Positions 6,336 to 15,338 of a stretch of DNA of 27,193 nt are shown piece after piece. Origin of the DNA: a virus; the IMG/VR virus record IMGVR_UViG_3300042534_000339, positions 1 to 27,193 of that record, one strand, 5' to 3'. The number at the start of each line of letters is the position of its first letter. Position 1 is the first letter of the stretch. Under the pieces are notes generated by a model that saw only the letters and a program-made list of their open reading frames with translations, did not search any database and was not told where the DNA came from. Both the position numbers and the translations under genes were made by a program.

Positions 6336-7808
6336 ATGTCTGGCCAAACTTCAGAACTCAATGCAAGTTCTCAGGAAGCAGCGGAGCTCTCTCGTAGAGA
6401 TCTAAACTTCCTGGGGATGCTCGCAGCGCCGGAGGAGTTCACATACTCTTTTCCGGCGTTTTATATTGCCCTCTTTTCTCTCCTCACAGCATTCAAAAGC
6501 AAGCTTGAACGCTACGCTATTGGCATTCCCCGAGGTTTTGCAAAGACTACTTTTGTCAAACTCCTGTGCCTTTGGTACATTCTTTTCTCTCACAAGCAAT
6601 TCATTCTCATCGTAGGTGCCAGCGAAGATTTGGCAGTCAACACGCTTGCTGACATCTGCGATCTGCTGGGTGCAGCAAATATCAGAAAACTTTTTGGCAA
6701 CTGGCAAGCCCAAGTAGAGGTTGACACGCAATCTCTGAAAGTCTTCTATTTCCGCGGCCGCAACATCATCCTCCGGGCCATTGGTGCCGGCACAGCAGTC
6801 CGTGGTATCAACAGAAAGAACAAGCGTCCAGATGTCATTATTATGGATGACGTCCAAAAACGTGAAACATCTGAGAACAAAGAACTCAGTGACCAGCTTC
6901 TCAAGTGGATTCTTGGCACGCTGATGAAGGCGCGGTCCAATGATGGATGTACTTACATCTACGTTGGAAACATGTATCCACAAAATTGTATTCTTGAAAA
7001 ACTCAAGCACAATACTCAGTGGACTTCGTTCATCGTTGGTGGCATTCTTGCAAACGGTACGTCTCTCTGGGAAGAACTTCGCCCTATTGAAGAACTTCTT
7101 TCCGAATATCAGTCTGACTCAGAGCTCGGGCACGCAGACATTTTTATCTCAGAAATTCTGAATTCCACAGACATTGCTGCAGCCAGCGGCATTGATATCT
7201 CCAAAATCCCATCTCTGCCCTCTTATTATGACGGGTCTGAGCCAGAAGGCTCATTCATTCTTATCGATCCATCAGCTGGAAAGAAGACATCAGATGATTG
7301 TACAATCTCACACTACTCAGTATGTGACGGCAAGCCAATATTTGATGACCTTTATTACGGCACTTTTTCCCCATTAGAAACTATTAAGGCTGCAATTCTT
7401 CTTGGCCTAGAACGAAACACCAGACTTATAGCCGTAGAAGGCGTTGCGTATCAATCAACTCTTCTTTATTGGTTTCAATATTATTGCGAACAAGAAGGTA
7501 TCACAGGCTTTGAATTCGTAGAGCTTAGCCCTAAAGGGCAAGCTAAAAATAATCGTATTAAACGCGGTCTTCTCCGCTTGATTTCAGGGGAAATCTATCT
7601 ACACCCCAATGTGCGTAGCAAAGTTCTAGCCCAGATCATGGATTGGAACCCCCTGAAGATCAACAATGTCGACGATATAATTGATCCCATCGGCTATGTG
7701 GAGGAAGTCATGCGTGAGTACCCACATCTTGTGGTAAAAAATATCTTCGACACTGAAGATTACAGTGCAAGTGCATCACACTCTGGCACTCTGGCGCTGC
7801 CCTTCTAA
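6336..7808 (+). CDS. terL: Terminase large subunit
   Basis: This 490-aa packaging motor has an N-terminal ATPase and a C-terminal nuclease. The Walker A-type loop is PRGFAKTT (about 65-72). Walker B is DVIIMDD (166-172). The RNase H-like nuclease region begins FILIDPSAGKKTSDD (D311), continues with LIAVEGVAYQ (E368) and ends near NNVDDIIDPIGY (D446/D447/D450), giving the expected acidic metal-binding set. It translocates DNA into the prohead through the portal encoded next and cuts it at the end. Length is normal for the family. The ATG at 6336 has only an A-rich leader, so initiation may be weak or coupled; the next in-frame Met (residue 28) would remove little known structure. Confidence 0.95.
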   Translation: MSGQTSELNASSQEAAELSRRDLNFLGMLAAPEEFTYSFPAFYIALFSLLTAFKSKLERYAIGIPRGFAKTTFVKLLCLWYILFSHKQFILIVGASEDLAVNTLADICDLLGAANIRKLFGNWQAQVEVDTQSLKVFYFRGRNIILRAIGAGTAVRGINRKNKRPDVIIMDDVQKRETSENKELSDQLLKWILGTLMKARSNDGCTYIYVGNMYPQNCILEKLKHNTQWTSFIVGGILANGTSLWEELRPIEELLSEYQSDSELGHADIFISEILNSTDIAAASGIDISKIPSLPSYYDGSEPEGSFILIDPSAGKKTSDDCTISHYSVCDGKPIFDDLYYGTFSPLETIKAAILLGLERNTRLIAVEGVAYQSTLLYWFQYYCEQEGITGFEFVELSPKGQAKNNRIKRGLLRLISGEIYLHPNVRSKVLAQIMDWNPLKINNVDDIIDPIGYVEEVMREYPHLVVKNIFDTEDYSASASHSGTLALPF

Positions 7809-7855
7809 GTGCTTTCGCAGCGCTTTCCAACCCGCTTTGCAAACAAGGATCCAAA

Positions 7856-9781
7856 ATGGCTACCAACATCTCGATCATCAACACTCTGACTATTGATCAG
7901 AGAAAAGAATTTCTTCAGTACGCACGGGATTGTGCTCTGCGACTGGGCAGCTCAAATCTGTCAGATTTTCGTGCGCTCCTGCGGTATCGCGACAAAGCAT
8001 ATCAACGGCAACTGAACACGACTGATGAGCACATTCGTGCTGTCCGTGCCAACATGGCCGGAGACTCACGCAAGCTGCAAGACATCAGTGTGCCAATTGT
8101 CATGCCGCAGATTGAATCGGCTGTGGCGTATCAAACTGGTGTCTTTCTGACATCCTATCCGATCTTCGGCGTCGTATCTTATCCTGCAAATCAGACTGCT
8201 GCTATGCAGTTTGAAACAGCACTTGGTGATCAATCCATTCGCTATGGCTGGGCACGAGAGCTGATGAAAGTCTTTCGTGATGGATTCAAATACAATTTTG
8301 GCGCCGCTGTCGTTGAGTGGAAAAAGACCCCACTGACTGCAGTTGTCACAGATACTCGCATTTCTGCTGCTGGACTTGCGGCGCTGAAAGAGTATTCATA
8401 TGGTGGCAACTGCATCACTCACGTTGATCCATACAACTGCTTCATGGACATGACAGTTGCGCCTGCGGAACTGCACACGGAAGGTGAGTATTTTGGCTAC
8501 AACCAACTCATCAGCCGCATTCAGCTGAAGAAGCTCTTTGCCACGCTTGATACGCAGAAGACCACTTCTGCAACCGAGGCATTCAAGTCTCCTTTCTCTG
8601 GCTCATCTCAAGATGAGTCCAGCGCAATGAGTTATTATATTCCTGAGATCAACAAGTATCTCAACCTTTCTCAGATTCAATTTGGCACCAGCAATTGGGG
8701 CCAGTGGATGGGCTTGCCAGGATCCTCCAAGAACAAACTTGAATACCGTGATCACTATCTTTTGACTCATTTTTACTGCCGCGCATTGCCCTCTGATTTC
8801 GGCGCCCGCGGCAATCAAGTCAAGCTCTATCACGGCATCATCGTTAATTGGTCTGTTGTAATCTTTGTTGAAGAGCTCAACGTAGGTTACGATTACCTTC
8901 CTTGCCTCATCATGCAACCGTATGAAGATGGCTTGGGATACCAGACGCAATCAATGCTTGACAATGCTTTGCCATTCCAAGACATGTCCAGTGCACTCTG
9001 GAACATTAGTTTGGAGTCCAAGCGGCGCCTTGTCTTTGACCGTCTCATTTACAATCCCAGACTGATTGATAAAAAGGACATTGACGCAGTTTCTGCAGTC
9101 TCCCGTATTCCTCTGCGCAATGCCTCGTTGGCTAAAGATGACAACACGATGGCTCGTGCTGTTTATCAGATTCCCTATCGGGAAGACAACTCTGGCACGA
9201 ATATTCAAATGTCAGAGATGATTTCTGCTATGGCGGATCAAGCCACAGGTCAGAACAAAGTTGATCGGGGACAATTTCAGAAGGGTAACAAAACCAAGAC
9301 TGAGTTTGAGACGACAATGTCGAACTCAAATTCCCGTCAACAACTGTGTGCTCTTACCATTGAGCATCAGTTCATGACTCCTGTCAAGGAAATTGTCAAG
9401 GCAAATACTCTACAATATCAACAGCCTGGGTCTATTCTCAATCGAGAACAGCGTGCTGTTGTTGATGTTGATCCTGTGGCGCTGCGTCAAGCCATGCTGG
9501 AGTTCAAGCTCACAGATGGCCAGCTGCCCGCAGAGAAGATGCTCAATTCCAATCTGCTCACTGTATTCCTGCAAACTGCTCAGGCTTTGCCTGCGGTTGG
9601 CACAGAGTACGATGTGCTTGGAATGTTTATCTATTGGGCAAAGCTGCAAGGCGCGTATTGGTTGGAAGACTTCAAACGCAGCCCTACACAGCAGCAGCAA
9701 TTCCTGCAGACTCTCCAACAAACGTCTGCAGCTCAGCAACCGCCTCAACCGCCTCAACCGCCAACTGCACCAAGTGCATAA
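7856..9781 (+). CDS. Portal protein
   Basis: The 641-aa protein follows the large terminase directly and has the size expected of podovirus-type portals. It has a helical N-terminal part (LQYARDCALRLGSSNLSDFR), then a segment on bound conformations of DNA-channel proteins (VPIVMPQIESAVAYQTGVFL), a wing/stem-like middle and a Pro/Gln-rich C-terminus with CCGCCTCAA repeats encoding QPPQPPQPP (about 9740-9770). As the dodecameric ring at one capsid vertex it is the DNA entry and exit channel and the docking site for terminase and adaptor. AAGGA lies about 9 bases ahead of the ATG. The assignment rests on order, size and sequence style; no catalytic motif is expected. Confidence 0.85.
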   Translation: MATNISIINTLTIDQRKEFLQYARDCALRLGSSNLSDFRALLRYRDKAYQRQLNTTDEHIRAVRANMAGDSRKLQDISVPIVMPQIESAVAYQTGVFLTSYPIFGVVSYPANQTAAMQFETALGDQSIRYGWARELMKVFRDGFKYNFGAAVVEWKKTPLTAVVTDTRISAAGLAALKEYSYGGNCITHVDPYNCFMDMTVAPAELHTEGEYFGYNQLISRIQLKKLFATLDTQKTTSATEAFKSPFSGSSQDESSAMSYYIPEINKYLNLSQIQFGTSNWGQWMGLPGSSKNKLEYRDHYLLTHFYCRALPSDFGARGNQVKLYHGIIVNWSVVIFVEELNVGYDYLPCLIMQPYEDGLGYQTQSMLDNALPFQDMSSALWNISLESKRRLVFDRLIYNPRLIDKKDIDAVSAVSRIPLRNASLAKDDNTMARAVYQIPYREDNSGTNIQMSEMISAMADQATGQNKVDRGQFQKGNKTKTEFETTMSNSNSRQQLCALTIEHQFMTPVKEIVKANTLQYQQPGSILNREQRAVVDVDPVALRQAMLEFKLTDGQLPAEKMLNSNLLTVFLQTAQALPAVGTEYDVLGMFIYWAKLQGAYWLEDFKRSPTQQQQFLQTLQQTSAAQQPPQPPQPPTAPSA

Positions 9782-9786
9782 CAAAC

Positions 9787-10077
9787 ATGAGATCCATCAC
9801 GCTTGATGCCGGCAGCCAATTCTGTCGGCTCACATTGACTCCGGAGGATACAAAACTTGCAATGCAAGTTTCTCCGCTGTTTCTTGCGTATCTTCAAAAC
9901 AAAATTGAAGCGTATGCAAGTGCTCTCGTAGAGGGCACGTTGCCGTACAGTTCCAATCCATCGGAGCAAGTACAGGCAATTTTGGCTCATGAGAAGCTGC
10001 GCAATTTTGTGCAAGCCTATCAAGAGCTGCAAGCCGAGCTTCTCGAAGCTCATGCAACTGAGTCATCTGACTCGTAA
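9787..10077 (+). CDS. Small helical protein between portal and scaffold
   Basis: I do not recognise this 96-aa protein. The frame is open from further upstream inside the portal gene, but the ATG at 9787, five bases after the portal stop, is the sensible start. The second half is helical and acidic (EQVQAILAHEKLRNFVQAYQ, then ELQAELLEAHATESS). No membrane segment is seen. Its place between portal and scaffold suggests a head-assembly helper. The ribosome binding site is weak, so translation may be coupled to the portal. Confidence 0.65.
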   Translation: MRSITLDAGSQFCRLTLTPEDTKLAMQVSPLFLAYLQNKIEAYASALVEGTLPYSSNPSEQVQAILAHEKLRNFVQAYQELQAELLEAHATESSDS

Positions 10078-10098
10078 TTTCCAAAAGAGGTAATCATC

Positions 10099-10896
10099 AT
10101 GGCTTTTCTTCCTGGCATTTTTGGTCGTGCAAATGCAAACGCACCTGCCCCTGCTGCTCCCACGCTTGCTGCTCCGCAGCCACAAGCAGCACTGAATAAC
10201 AATCAGCTTCAGCCTGCTGCGGCGCCACCATCTGGTGCGGGCCCTGCCAGTAGGCAAGCAGATCTTGCCAATCCTGGCGCCAATCCAGCGCAGATGGTCA
10301 ATGGTCAGAATGCTGCTGTCAATCCCTTGGACAGCTTTGCCACAATGTTCAAGCCGAAGCCCGTGGACCCCAATGCTCCCAAGGCTCCGACTTTGCAAGA
10401 TCCTCTTCTTGGCCCTCTTGATCCTACTGCTTTTCGTCAGCAAATCAATCAAGCAAATTTTGCTGCAAGCATTCCGCAAGACACCATTCAAAAGGCCATG
10501 TCTGGAGATGCTCAAGCGTTTTCTGACGCTATCAATTCTGCTGCGCGCGAAGCATTTGCTGCTGCTGCACAGCTCTCTCACGGACTTGTTGAGCACGGCG
10601 CCAGAACTGCTGCAGAGCGATTGAATGGCTCACTGGATTCGCGCATCAGAAACATTCAGATCAAGAATCAAAATACTTCCCATGAAGCGCTTTCGCACCC
10701 GGCAGTGGCCCCTATGTTGAGTGCTGTCAAGATGCAGATTGCGCAATCCAATCCTCAACTTTCACCGGAAGCGGTGCAACAGCAAGCAGAACAGTACTTC
10801 ACGCAAATGGCTGACGTACTTACTGCACCCAAGCGCGCAGCGGCTCAAGCTGCAAGTACCCCAAAAGAGATGGATTTTTCTTCTTACTTGAATTGA
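10099..10896 (+). CDS. Probable scaffolding protein
   Basis: The 265-aa product has a disordered Ala/Pro/Gln-rich N-terminus (about 1-75) and a helical C-terminal half. The end is charged and close-packed (QQQAEQYFTQMADVLTAPKR at about 230-249). It lies directly ahead of the major capsid gene, the normal place for a scaffold that templates prohead assembly and is later released. AGAGGT precedes the ATG by about 7 bases. Sequence alone does not exclude a different capsid-morphogenesis role; no protease motif is seen, so proteolytic maturation cannot be claimed. Confidence 0.7.
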   Translation: MAFLPGIFGRANANAPAPAAPTLAAPQPQAALNNNQLQPAAAPPSGAGPASRQADLANPGANPAQMVNGQNAAVNPLDSFATMFKPKPVDPNAPKAPTLQDPLLGPLDPTAFRQQINQANFAASIPQDTIQKAMSGDAQAFSDAINSAAREAFAAAAQLSHGLVEHGARTAAERLNGSLDSRIRNIQIKNQNTSHEALSHPAVAPMLSAVKMQIAQSNPQLSPEAVQQQAEQYFTQMADVLTAPKRAAAQAASTPKEMDFSSYLN

Positions 10897-10921
10897 GCGC
10901 ATAAGCGCAAAAGGAACTGAA

Positions 10922-12127
10922 ATGGCTGTTGGACTTCTTTCTTCCGCAAATGCTCCGCAGAATCTGAATGCGATCAGCTTTGCACAAGCTATCACTCGGC
11001 TGATGCCGAATGGTACTGCTCCGCTGTTTGGCCTGACTTCTCTTCTCAAGGATGAGACTGCTGCCAACATCGAGCATGGATATTTCTCCAAGACGATGAT
11101 CTTTCCGTTTGTGAAGATCAACAATGGTGCGGGATACGCTGCCGGCGATACCACGTTCACTGTGGACACCTACACCAACGTGGTTCCTGGTGATCTGATT
11201 CGTGTGGACCGCACGGGTGAAGTGATGATGGTGAACACCACGCCGTCGGCCACTTCTATCACTGTGACCCGTGCAGTGGGCACTGTGGCTGCTGCGGCGC
11301 TGCTGGACGATGATGATCTCTTCACCATTGGCAATGCCTTTGAGGAAGGTTCTGTTCGTCCGTCGGCTGTGGCAATCATTGCTGATCGCTACGTCAACAA
11401 CACGCAGATCTTCCGCAATTCTTGGGCTGTTACCAAGACTGCCGCTGCGATTCCGCAAATTGCCGGTGCTGGCTATGTCAGCGAAAGCAAGCAAGATTGC
11501 GCTGCGTTCCACGCAATGGCCATTGAGAAGGCGCTGTTCTTCGGTCAGAAGTTCATGGGCACGAAGAATGGTCAGCCGCTGCACACGATGGAAGGCATCA
11601 TTGCTCGCGTGACTGCCTCTGCTCCTGGCAACATCACGACGCTTGGTGCTACCACGAACTGGACGCAGCTGGAAGCAGCTCTGGACAAGACGTTGGAAAC
11701 CGTCACTGATCCGAAGGGTGGCAACATTCGCACGATGTTTGTTGGGGGTACGGCTCGCCGTGTTCTGCACAACATTGCACGTCTGAATGCCACTTATCAG
11801 ATCCAGACGATGGAAACTTCGTGGGGGCTGCAACTCGACATGCTGCGCACTCCGCGTGGTACGTTTGAGTTGATCGAGCATCCGCTGTTCAATGCTTATG
11901 GTGCAGCTTCCACCTGGGCAAAGATGGCTGTGATCGGTGATCTCAATGCTTTCTCGATGGCTTATCTGCGGAAGACCAGCGATGCTGCGTACAACGCCAG
12001 TGGTGCCCTCGTGGACAATGGCATTGATGCGGAAGGCGGCACGCTGACCACTGAGCTGACTTGCACGATCAAGAACCCGGCTGCGTTCGGCATTCTGTAC
12101 AACTTCACTGCGGCTGCTGCAGGCTAA
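10922..12127 (+). CDS. Major capsid protein, SU10-like HK97 fold (probable)
   Basis: The 401-aa protein has the layout of an HK97-fold coat protein. An N-terminal arm leads to a beta-rich insertion (about 65-130, TTFTVDTYTNVVPGDLIRVD). Then comes NTQIFRNSWAVTKTAAAIPQ and an E-loop/A-domain region rich in Ala and Gly. The NTQIFR...VTKT pattern and the EKALFFGQKF helix recall the coat proteins of SU10-type podoviruses. Codon choice differs from its neighbours (many CTG, AAG, and C-ending Thr/Asn codons), as expected for the most abundant virion protein. AAGGAACTGA just ahead of the ATG serves as ribosome binding site. Confidence 0.88.
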   Translation: MAVGLLSSANAPQNLNAISFAQAITRLMPNGTAPLFGLTSLLKDETAANIEHGYFSKTMIFPFVKINNGAGYAAGDTTFTVDTYTNVVPGDLIRVDRTGEVMMVNTTPSATSITVTRAVGTVAAAALLDDDDLFTIGNAFEEGSVRPSAVAIIADRYVNNTQIFRNSWAVTKTAAAIPQIAGAGYVSESKQDCAAFHAMAIEKALFFGQKFMGTKNGQPLHTMEGIIARVTASAPGNITTLGATTNWTQLEAALDKTLETVTDPKGGNIRTMFVGGTARRVLHNIARLNATYQIQTMETSWGLQLDMLRTPRGTFELIEHPLFNAYGAASTWAKMAVIGDLNAFSMAYLRKTSDAAYNASGALVDNGIDAEGGTLTTELTCTIKNPAAFGILYNFTAAAAG

Positions 12128-12142
12128 GCAAGGAGGCATATC

Positions 12143-12337
12143 ATGGCAGTCGTTCAAGTGAACACTCCTGGTATGCTTTCTACTGATCCTGGCTACATCA
12201 GTAGCATTACGATTCGGACTGGTGGCTCTGCCGCTGTGCTGGTTCCAAATGCTACTACTGGCCAAGTGACAGTAGATGAGCTTGCCGCAACCAAACTGGT
12301 GCAAGATATTTCTCGGCTCAGATTGATTACTGGCTGA
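12143..12337 (+). CDS. Small protein after the capsid gene
   Basis: I do not recognise this 64-aa protein. It begins after a strong AAGGAGG site and consists mostly of beta-type sequence (SITIRTGGSAAVLVPNATTG) followed by a short helical C-terminus. The 15-base gap to the capsid gene and the strong ribosome binding site suggest high-level expression with the coat protein, so a capsid decoration or cement protein is a reasonable inference. A terminator follows almost at once, making it the last gene of this transcript segment. Confidence 0.7.
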   Translation: MAVVQVNTPGMLSTDPGYISSITIRTGGSAAVLVPNATTGQVTVDELAATKLVQDISRLRLITG

Positions 12338-12346
12338 GAATAAGAA

Positions 12347-12376
12347 AAGGGCCAGCCAGCAAGCTGGCTCTTTTTT
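12347..12376 (+). terminator. Intrinsic terminator after the capsid segment
   Basis: AAGGGCCAGC (12347-12356) can pair with GCTGGCTCTT (12363-12372), with one G-T wobble and a 6-base loop, extending into the T tract 12371-12376. An alternative register pairs AGCCAG with CTGGCT around CAAG. It lies 10 bases after a stop codon and would limit or shape transcription from the capsid genes into the tail genes. Confidence 0.88.
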
Positions 12377-12428
12377 CATCCTGAGAAGGGTTTAACTTTC
12401 CCTCTCATTTCCAACTGAAAGGCAAATC

Positions 12429-12794
12429 ATGGCAATCGGCGCTATTTCTTCTCGTCAAGTTCTGCAAAATCTGCAAGCTTCTGAGCCTGCTACTGTCATT
12501 CGTTCTGGCGAATCAATGGGCACTTCCCAGGAAGCTCTGAAAGATCCCAACTCCAAAACGTACTATCACAGCGTGCATGGTGCAAAGTTTATCATGCCTG
12601 ATGGCTTGGAGCTGATCTTCCTTGGCGGGCAACTGACCACGAATGATCCTGATGTCATTCACCAGCTTGATGCGGTGGCGAACAAGACTGCAAGTTTGAT
12701 CTTCACCAAGCGTGAAAATTTGAATGCAGTCAGTGAATTGCAACGCCAAGCTGCAGCCTCAGCTGCTGACACTGCTGGCAAGACCGCGGCGTAA
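12429..12794 (+). CDS. Small structural-region protein, unknown function
   Basis: The 121-aa product contains HGAKFIMPDGLELIFLGGQL, then TTNDPDVIHQLDAVANK (about 49-88). From memory, this GA-KF..PDG...F.GG..T.DP..I..LD pattern is seen in small proteins downstream of phage capsid genes. The C-terminus is Ala-rich and probably disordered. AAAGG precedes the ATG. Possible roles are head completion or decoration; none is proven. The gene is separated from the capsid segment by a terminator. Confidence 0.65.
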   Translation: MAIGAISSRQVLQNLQASEPATVIRSGESMGTSQEALKDPNSKTYYHSVHGAKFIMPDGLELIFLGGQLTTNDPDVIHQLDAVANKTASLIFTKRENLNAVSELQRQAAASAADTAGKTAA

Positions 12795-12818
12795 TCTTTT
12801 TTGCCCTGAGAGACCATC

Positions 12819-13424
12819 ATGACTACTTTTGCTGAAATGGAAGCTCTGGTCACGTCGCAAACCCGGCGTCCGGAAGTGCCAGATATTACCAAGGCAGCAA
12901 TCAAGTCTGCAACTCTCAGGGCACATCACACTGATTTTTTCCCCCGGGATCTGCAAGTCACTGCACTCCCGTATGCTATCTCTTCCACTGCTGTTTATTA
13001 CGATTTTCCAAATATTAACCTGAGTTTGCCGCGGCTGAGAAGCTTGAAATTTCTTCAGAGCATTGATGCTGCTACATTTGCTCCTACCGAATCTTTGGAA
13101 TATCGTGATGCGGATGATTTGTTTGATCGTGATGGCGTGCGTCGTGCCTCCATGTACACGGTCATTGGCGCCACGGTCCGTGCTTATCCGCAATCTGTCA
13201 CAGGCTTGCTAAACTTTTATTATTTCCAAAACCCAGATGTTGCAGAGCTGACATACAGCAGCTGGATTGCTGACACCTATGCTGAAGAGCTGGCCATGTG
13301 GGCAGCTGGCATTGTGTTTGCAAGAACTGGCTATGTGGAAATGGCGCAGAAATTCAAGGAAGATCACGTTGACCCGTTCAAGGGAATGCTGATCGCATCT
13401 CATTTGCTTGGCAATGTTGCTTAA
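12819..13424 (+). CDS. Head-tail adaptor/connector protein (probable)
   Basis: The 201-aa protein begins with a helical region (MTTFAEMEALVTSQTRRPEV, then TKAAIKSATLRAHHTDFFPR). A central beta-rich segment follows (LPRLRSLKFLQSIDAATFAP). It ends SSWIADTYAEELAMWAAGIV and FARTGYVEMAQKFKEDH. This order resembles the phage adaptor proteins that form the first ring below the portal in podoviruses. Its place after the capsid genes and before the fibre and tail genes fits. The GAGA ahead of the ATG is a weak ribosome binding site. Confidence 0.75.
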   Translation: MTTFAEMEALVTSQTRRPEVPDITKAAIKSATLRAHHTDFFPRDLQVTALPYAISSTAVYYDFPNINLSLPRLRSLKFLQSIDAATFAPTESLEYRDADDLFDRDGVRRASMYTVIGATVRAYPQSVTGLLNFYYFQNPDVAELTYSSWIADTYAEELAMWAAGIVFARTGYVEMAQKFKEDHVDPFKGMLIASHLLGNVA

Positions 13425-13444
13425 GATTTAGAGGATCACAAATC

Positions 13445-15064
13445 ATGGCCACGTACGTTCCAAACGCTACAGATTCTTCCCAGCCGACTGCTAGTCAGAC
13501 TGTTGAGAGTGCCGCAGCCGAATTTAGGACATTGAAAACTCGAGTTAATGCGCTTGAGACCGCAATGAATGCAGAAGATGTAAAAGATCTTCGTGTTCCA
13601 GAATTAGCTGTTGGGCTTGTTCCGCCTGTTGTTACGCGCGCGGGAAAAGTTCTTGGGTTTGATGCTGGCGGAAACCCAGTAGCTGTTGCCGTTGCTGGGG
13701 CAACTGACCCAAATCTTCGTGCCGATCTTGCTGCATCTAGTGGGTCTTCACTCGTCGGTTTCCTCCAGTCCGGTTCTGGCGCAGTCCCCACCACCGTGCA
13801 GGCCAAGCTGCGGGAGACGGTGAGTGTGAAGGACTTTGGGGCTGTTGGAAACCCCACTGCAATTGCAAACGCACTTGCCGCATCTGCTGGCAATCCAATC
13901 ATGTTGGATGACGGCATCTACGGCGGTCATCTTTATGACCCATTGCACCCATCACGCGAGACTCGCTACATCGGTGGCGCAGTTCGCGCTGGCGCTGGCG
14001 CTTCATTTACTGCGTCTATCAGCGGCACGACAATGACCGTGACCTCTGTATCGTCTGGAACAATTCAAAAAGGCCAATCTGTATTCGGCTCTGGTGTTGC
14101 AGCAAACACCTACATCGTCAATTACATCTCTGGGTCTGGTGGCAATGGGACTTATGAGGTCAGTGTTTCTCAGGCTCTTGGATCAACAGCTTTGACAACC
14201 CCTGCAACATGGGCGTTGATTGACGATGGTGGCCACGACCCACTCGGCCTGACTGCTGTTTACCAGACTAATCCTTACACATTGCGCGTGGAATACAACG
14301 GCGACAATGTTGAAGTTGGGACGATTCTTGTTTCTGTAGACGCAGAACTTGCACCTTACGCAATCATTGGCGGCGCGTCTGCCAGCGCTAACTATTCCGA
14401 CTTTAAGTTTTACGCACCCGTTATTGTAGATTTACAAGCTAGCGGTACGGTAAGCGTTGCGCCTTGGCTTTCATCTTATGTGACGCTGAATGCTTCCGGT
14501 GCGTATTCAACAATCATTAATCACCCTCCACGCGCTCTTAATGTAGACCCGCCAAGTGCAACATTGTTAAATCGAGTGCAAGGCGCATCAAGAAATTTTG
14601 CAACAATTTGGGGTGCTACAACCACCACAATTACAACAATTGGACCTCTCGGTGCTTTAGTTCAACGTACTGGATCAGGCGTGTTCACGGTGTCGCAACA
14701 GTCAACTCTTGGAACAGTGACGGCGGCTTGGAACGCTGGCTTGTTGACAATTACTCACCCTGATTGCAGTTCTACTTCAACCCCTATAGTTTGTTCGTTC
14801 AACTCGGCGTATAGGGCTGAAGTGTTTAATTTTTCTGCAACAACTATAGGCGTTCAGTTTAGAAATGCTGCTGGTGCAGTTGTAGGCCCAACAGACGACG
14901 CTGAAATGAAATTGCTGTTTACTCGCAGTAATGCTTTGTTTGATACATTAATGCCATCAAGTTTTTCAGCGCAAATTAATCTTGGCTATTTAGCTGTTCC
15001 TTTGGCTGCTGTTTCAAATATTAGCTTGAACAATTTCTGGATCACCGGCGCAATGATTAAGTAA
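13445..15064 (+). CDS. Tail fibre / tail spike protein
   Basis: The 539-aa protein starts with a short coiled coil (about 15-45) like trimeric fibres. It then carries the widely shared spike block ADLAASSGSSLVGFLQSGSG ... LRETVSVKDFGAVGNPT (about 95-140), which normally introduces a right-handed beta-helix. A beta-rich repeat-like module follows (SISGTTMTVTSVSSGTIQKG). The remainder is Thr/Ser/Ala-rich beta sequence without a recognisable lyase active site, so sugar binding rather than cleavage is likelier. TAGAGGATC precedes the ATG. The conserved block is GC-rich (about 13740-13850) inside an AT-richer gene, suggesting modular exchange. Confidence 0.8.
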   Translation: MATYVPNATDSSQPTASQTVESAAAEFRTLKTRVNALETAMNAEDVKDLRVPELAVGLVPPVVTRAGKVLGFDAGGNPVAVAVAGATDPNLRADLAASSGSSLVGFLQSGSGAVPTTVQAKLRETVSVKDFGAVGNPTAIANALAASAGNPIMLDDGIYGGHLYDPLHPSRETRYIGGAVRAGAGASFTASISGTTMTVTSVSSGTIQKGQSVFGSGVAANTYIVNYISGSGGNGTYEVSVSQALGSTALTTPATWALIDDGGHDPLGLTAVYQTNPYTLRVEYNGDNVEVGTILVSVDAELAPYAIIGGASASANYSDFKFYAPVIVDLQASGTVSVAPWLSSYVTLNASGAYSTIINHPPRALNVDPPSATLLNRVQGASRNFATIWGATTTTITTIGPLGALVQRTGSGVFTVSQQSTLGTVTAAWNAGLLTITHPDCSSTSTPIVCSFNSAYRAEVFNFSATTIGVQFRNAAGAVVGPTDDAEMKLLFTRSNALFDTLMPSSFSAQINLGYLAVPLAAVSNISLNNFWITGAMIK

Positions 15065-15078
15065 CCAAAGGAGAACAA

Positions 15079-15336
15079 ATGGCATTAACTAAAGATACAG
15101 TCACAGCAAATGGAATTGCTGTCAATGGTGCATACATCAGAGCGCAGTATGTCTCTATCTCTGACAAATCAAAAGGATTGGTGACGTTAGGGTACTACGT
15201 CAACAACGCAGCAGAGTCTGCTTTCCAATCTCAAAGTTTTGAGTTCGATTACAAAATCGAAGGAGCAAATCCAATTGAGCAGGCATATGTTCACATCAAA
15301 ACTTTGCCTGAGTTTTCGGGCGCAAAGGACTGCTAA
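15079..15336 (+). CDS. Small phage protein after the fibre gene
   Basis: The 85-aa protein ends with PIEQAYVHIKTLPEFSGAKD and Cys, a motif I remember from many small phage proteins of unknown function beside tail fibre genes. The body is beta-type and polar (GLVTLGYYVNNAAESAFQSQ). AAAGGAG precedes the ATG by about 8 bases. A role in fibre assembly or attachment is inferred from position only. Confidence 0.7.
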   Translation: MALTKDTVTANGIAVNGAYIRAQYVSISDKSKGLVTLGYYVNNAAESAFQSQSFEFDYKIEGANPIEQAYVHIKTLPEFSGAKDC

Positions 15337-15338
15337 TC

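Noticed and set aside
6402-7010. Minus-strand 202-codon frame opposite terL
   Set aside because: Antisense to a clearly coding terminase and lacking any recognisable motif.
10820-12379. 519-codon open frame on the minus strand opposite the capsid gene
   Set aside because: It lies antisense to the clear capsid gene, its product is low-complexity and Arg/His/Ser-rich, and it has no coherent domain; a composition shadow.
4641-15064. Diversity-generating retroelement acting on the fibre genes
   Set aside because: No reverse transcriptase gene or template repeat was seen in the window.
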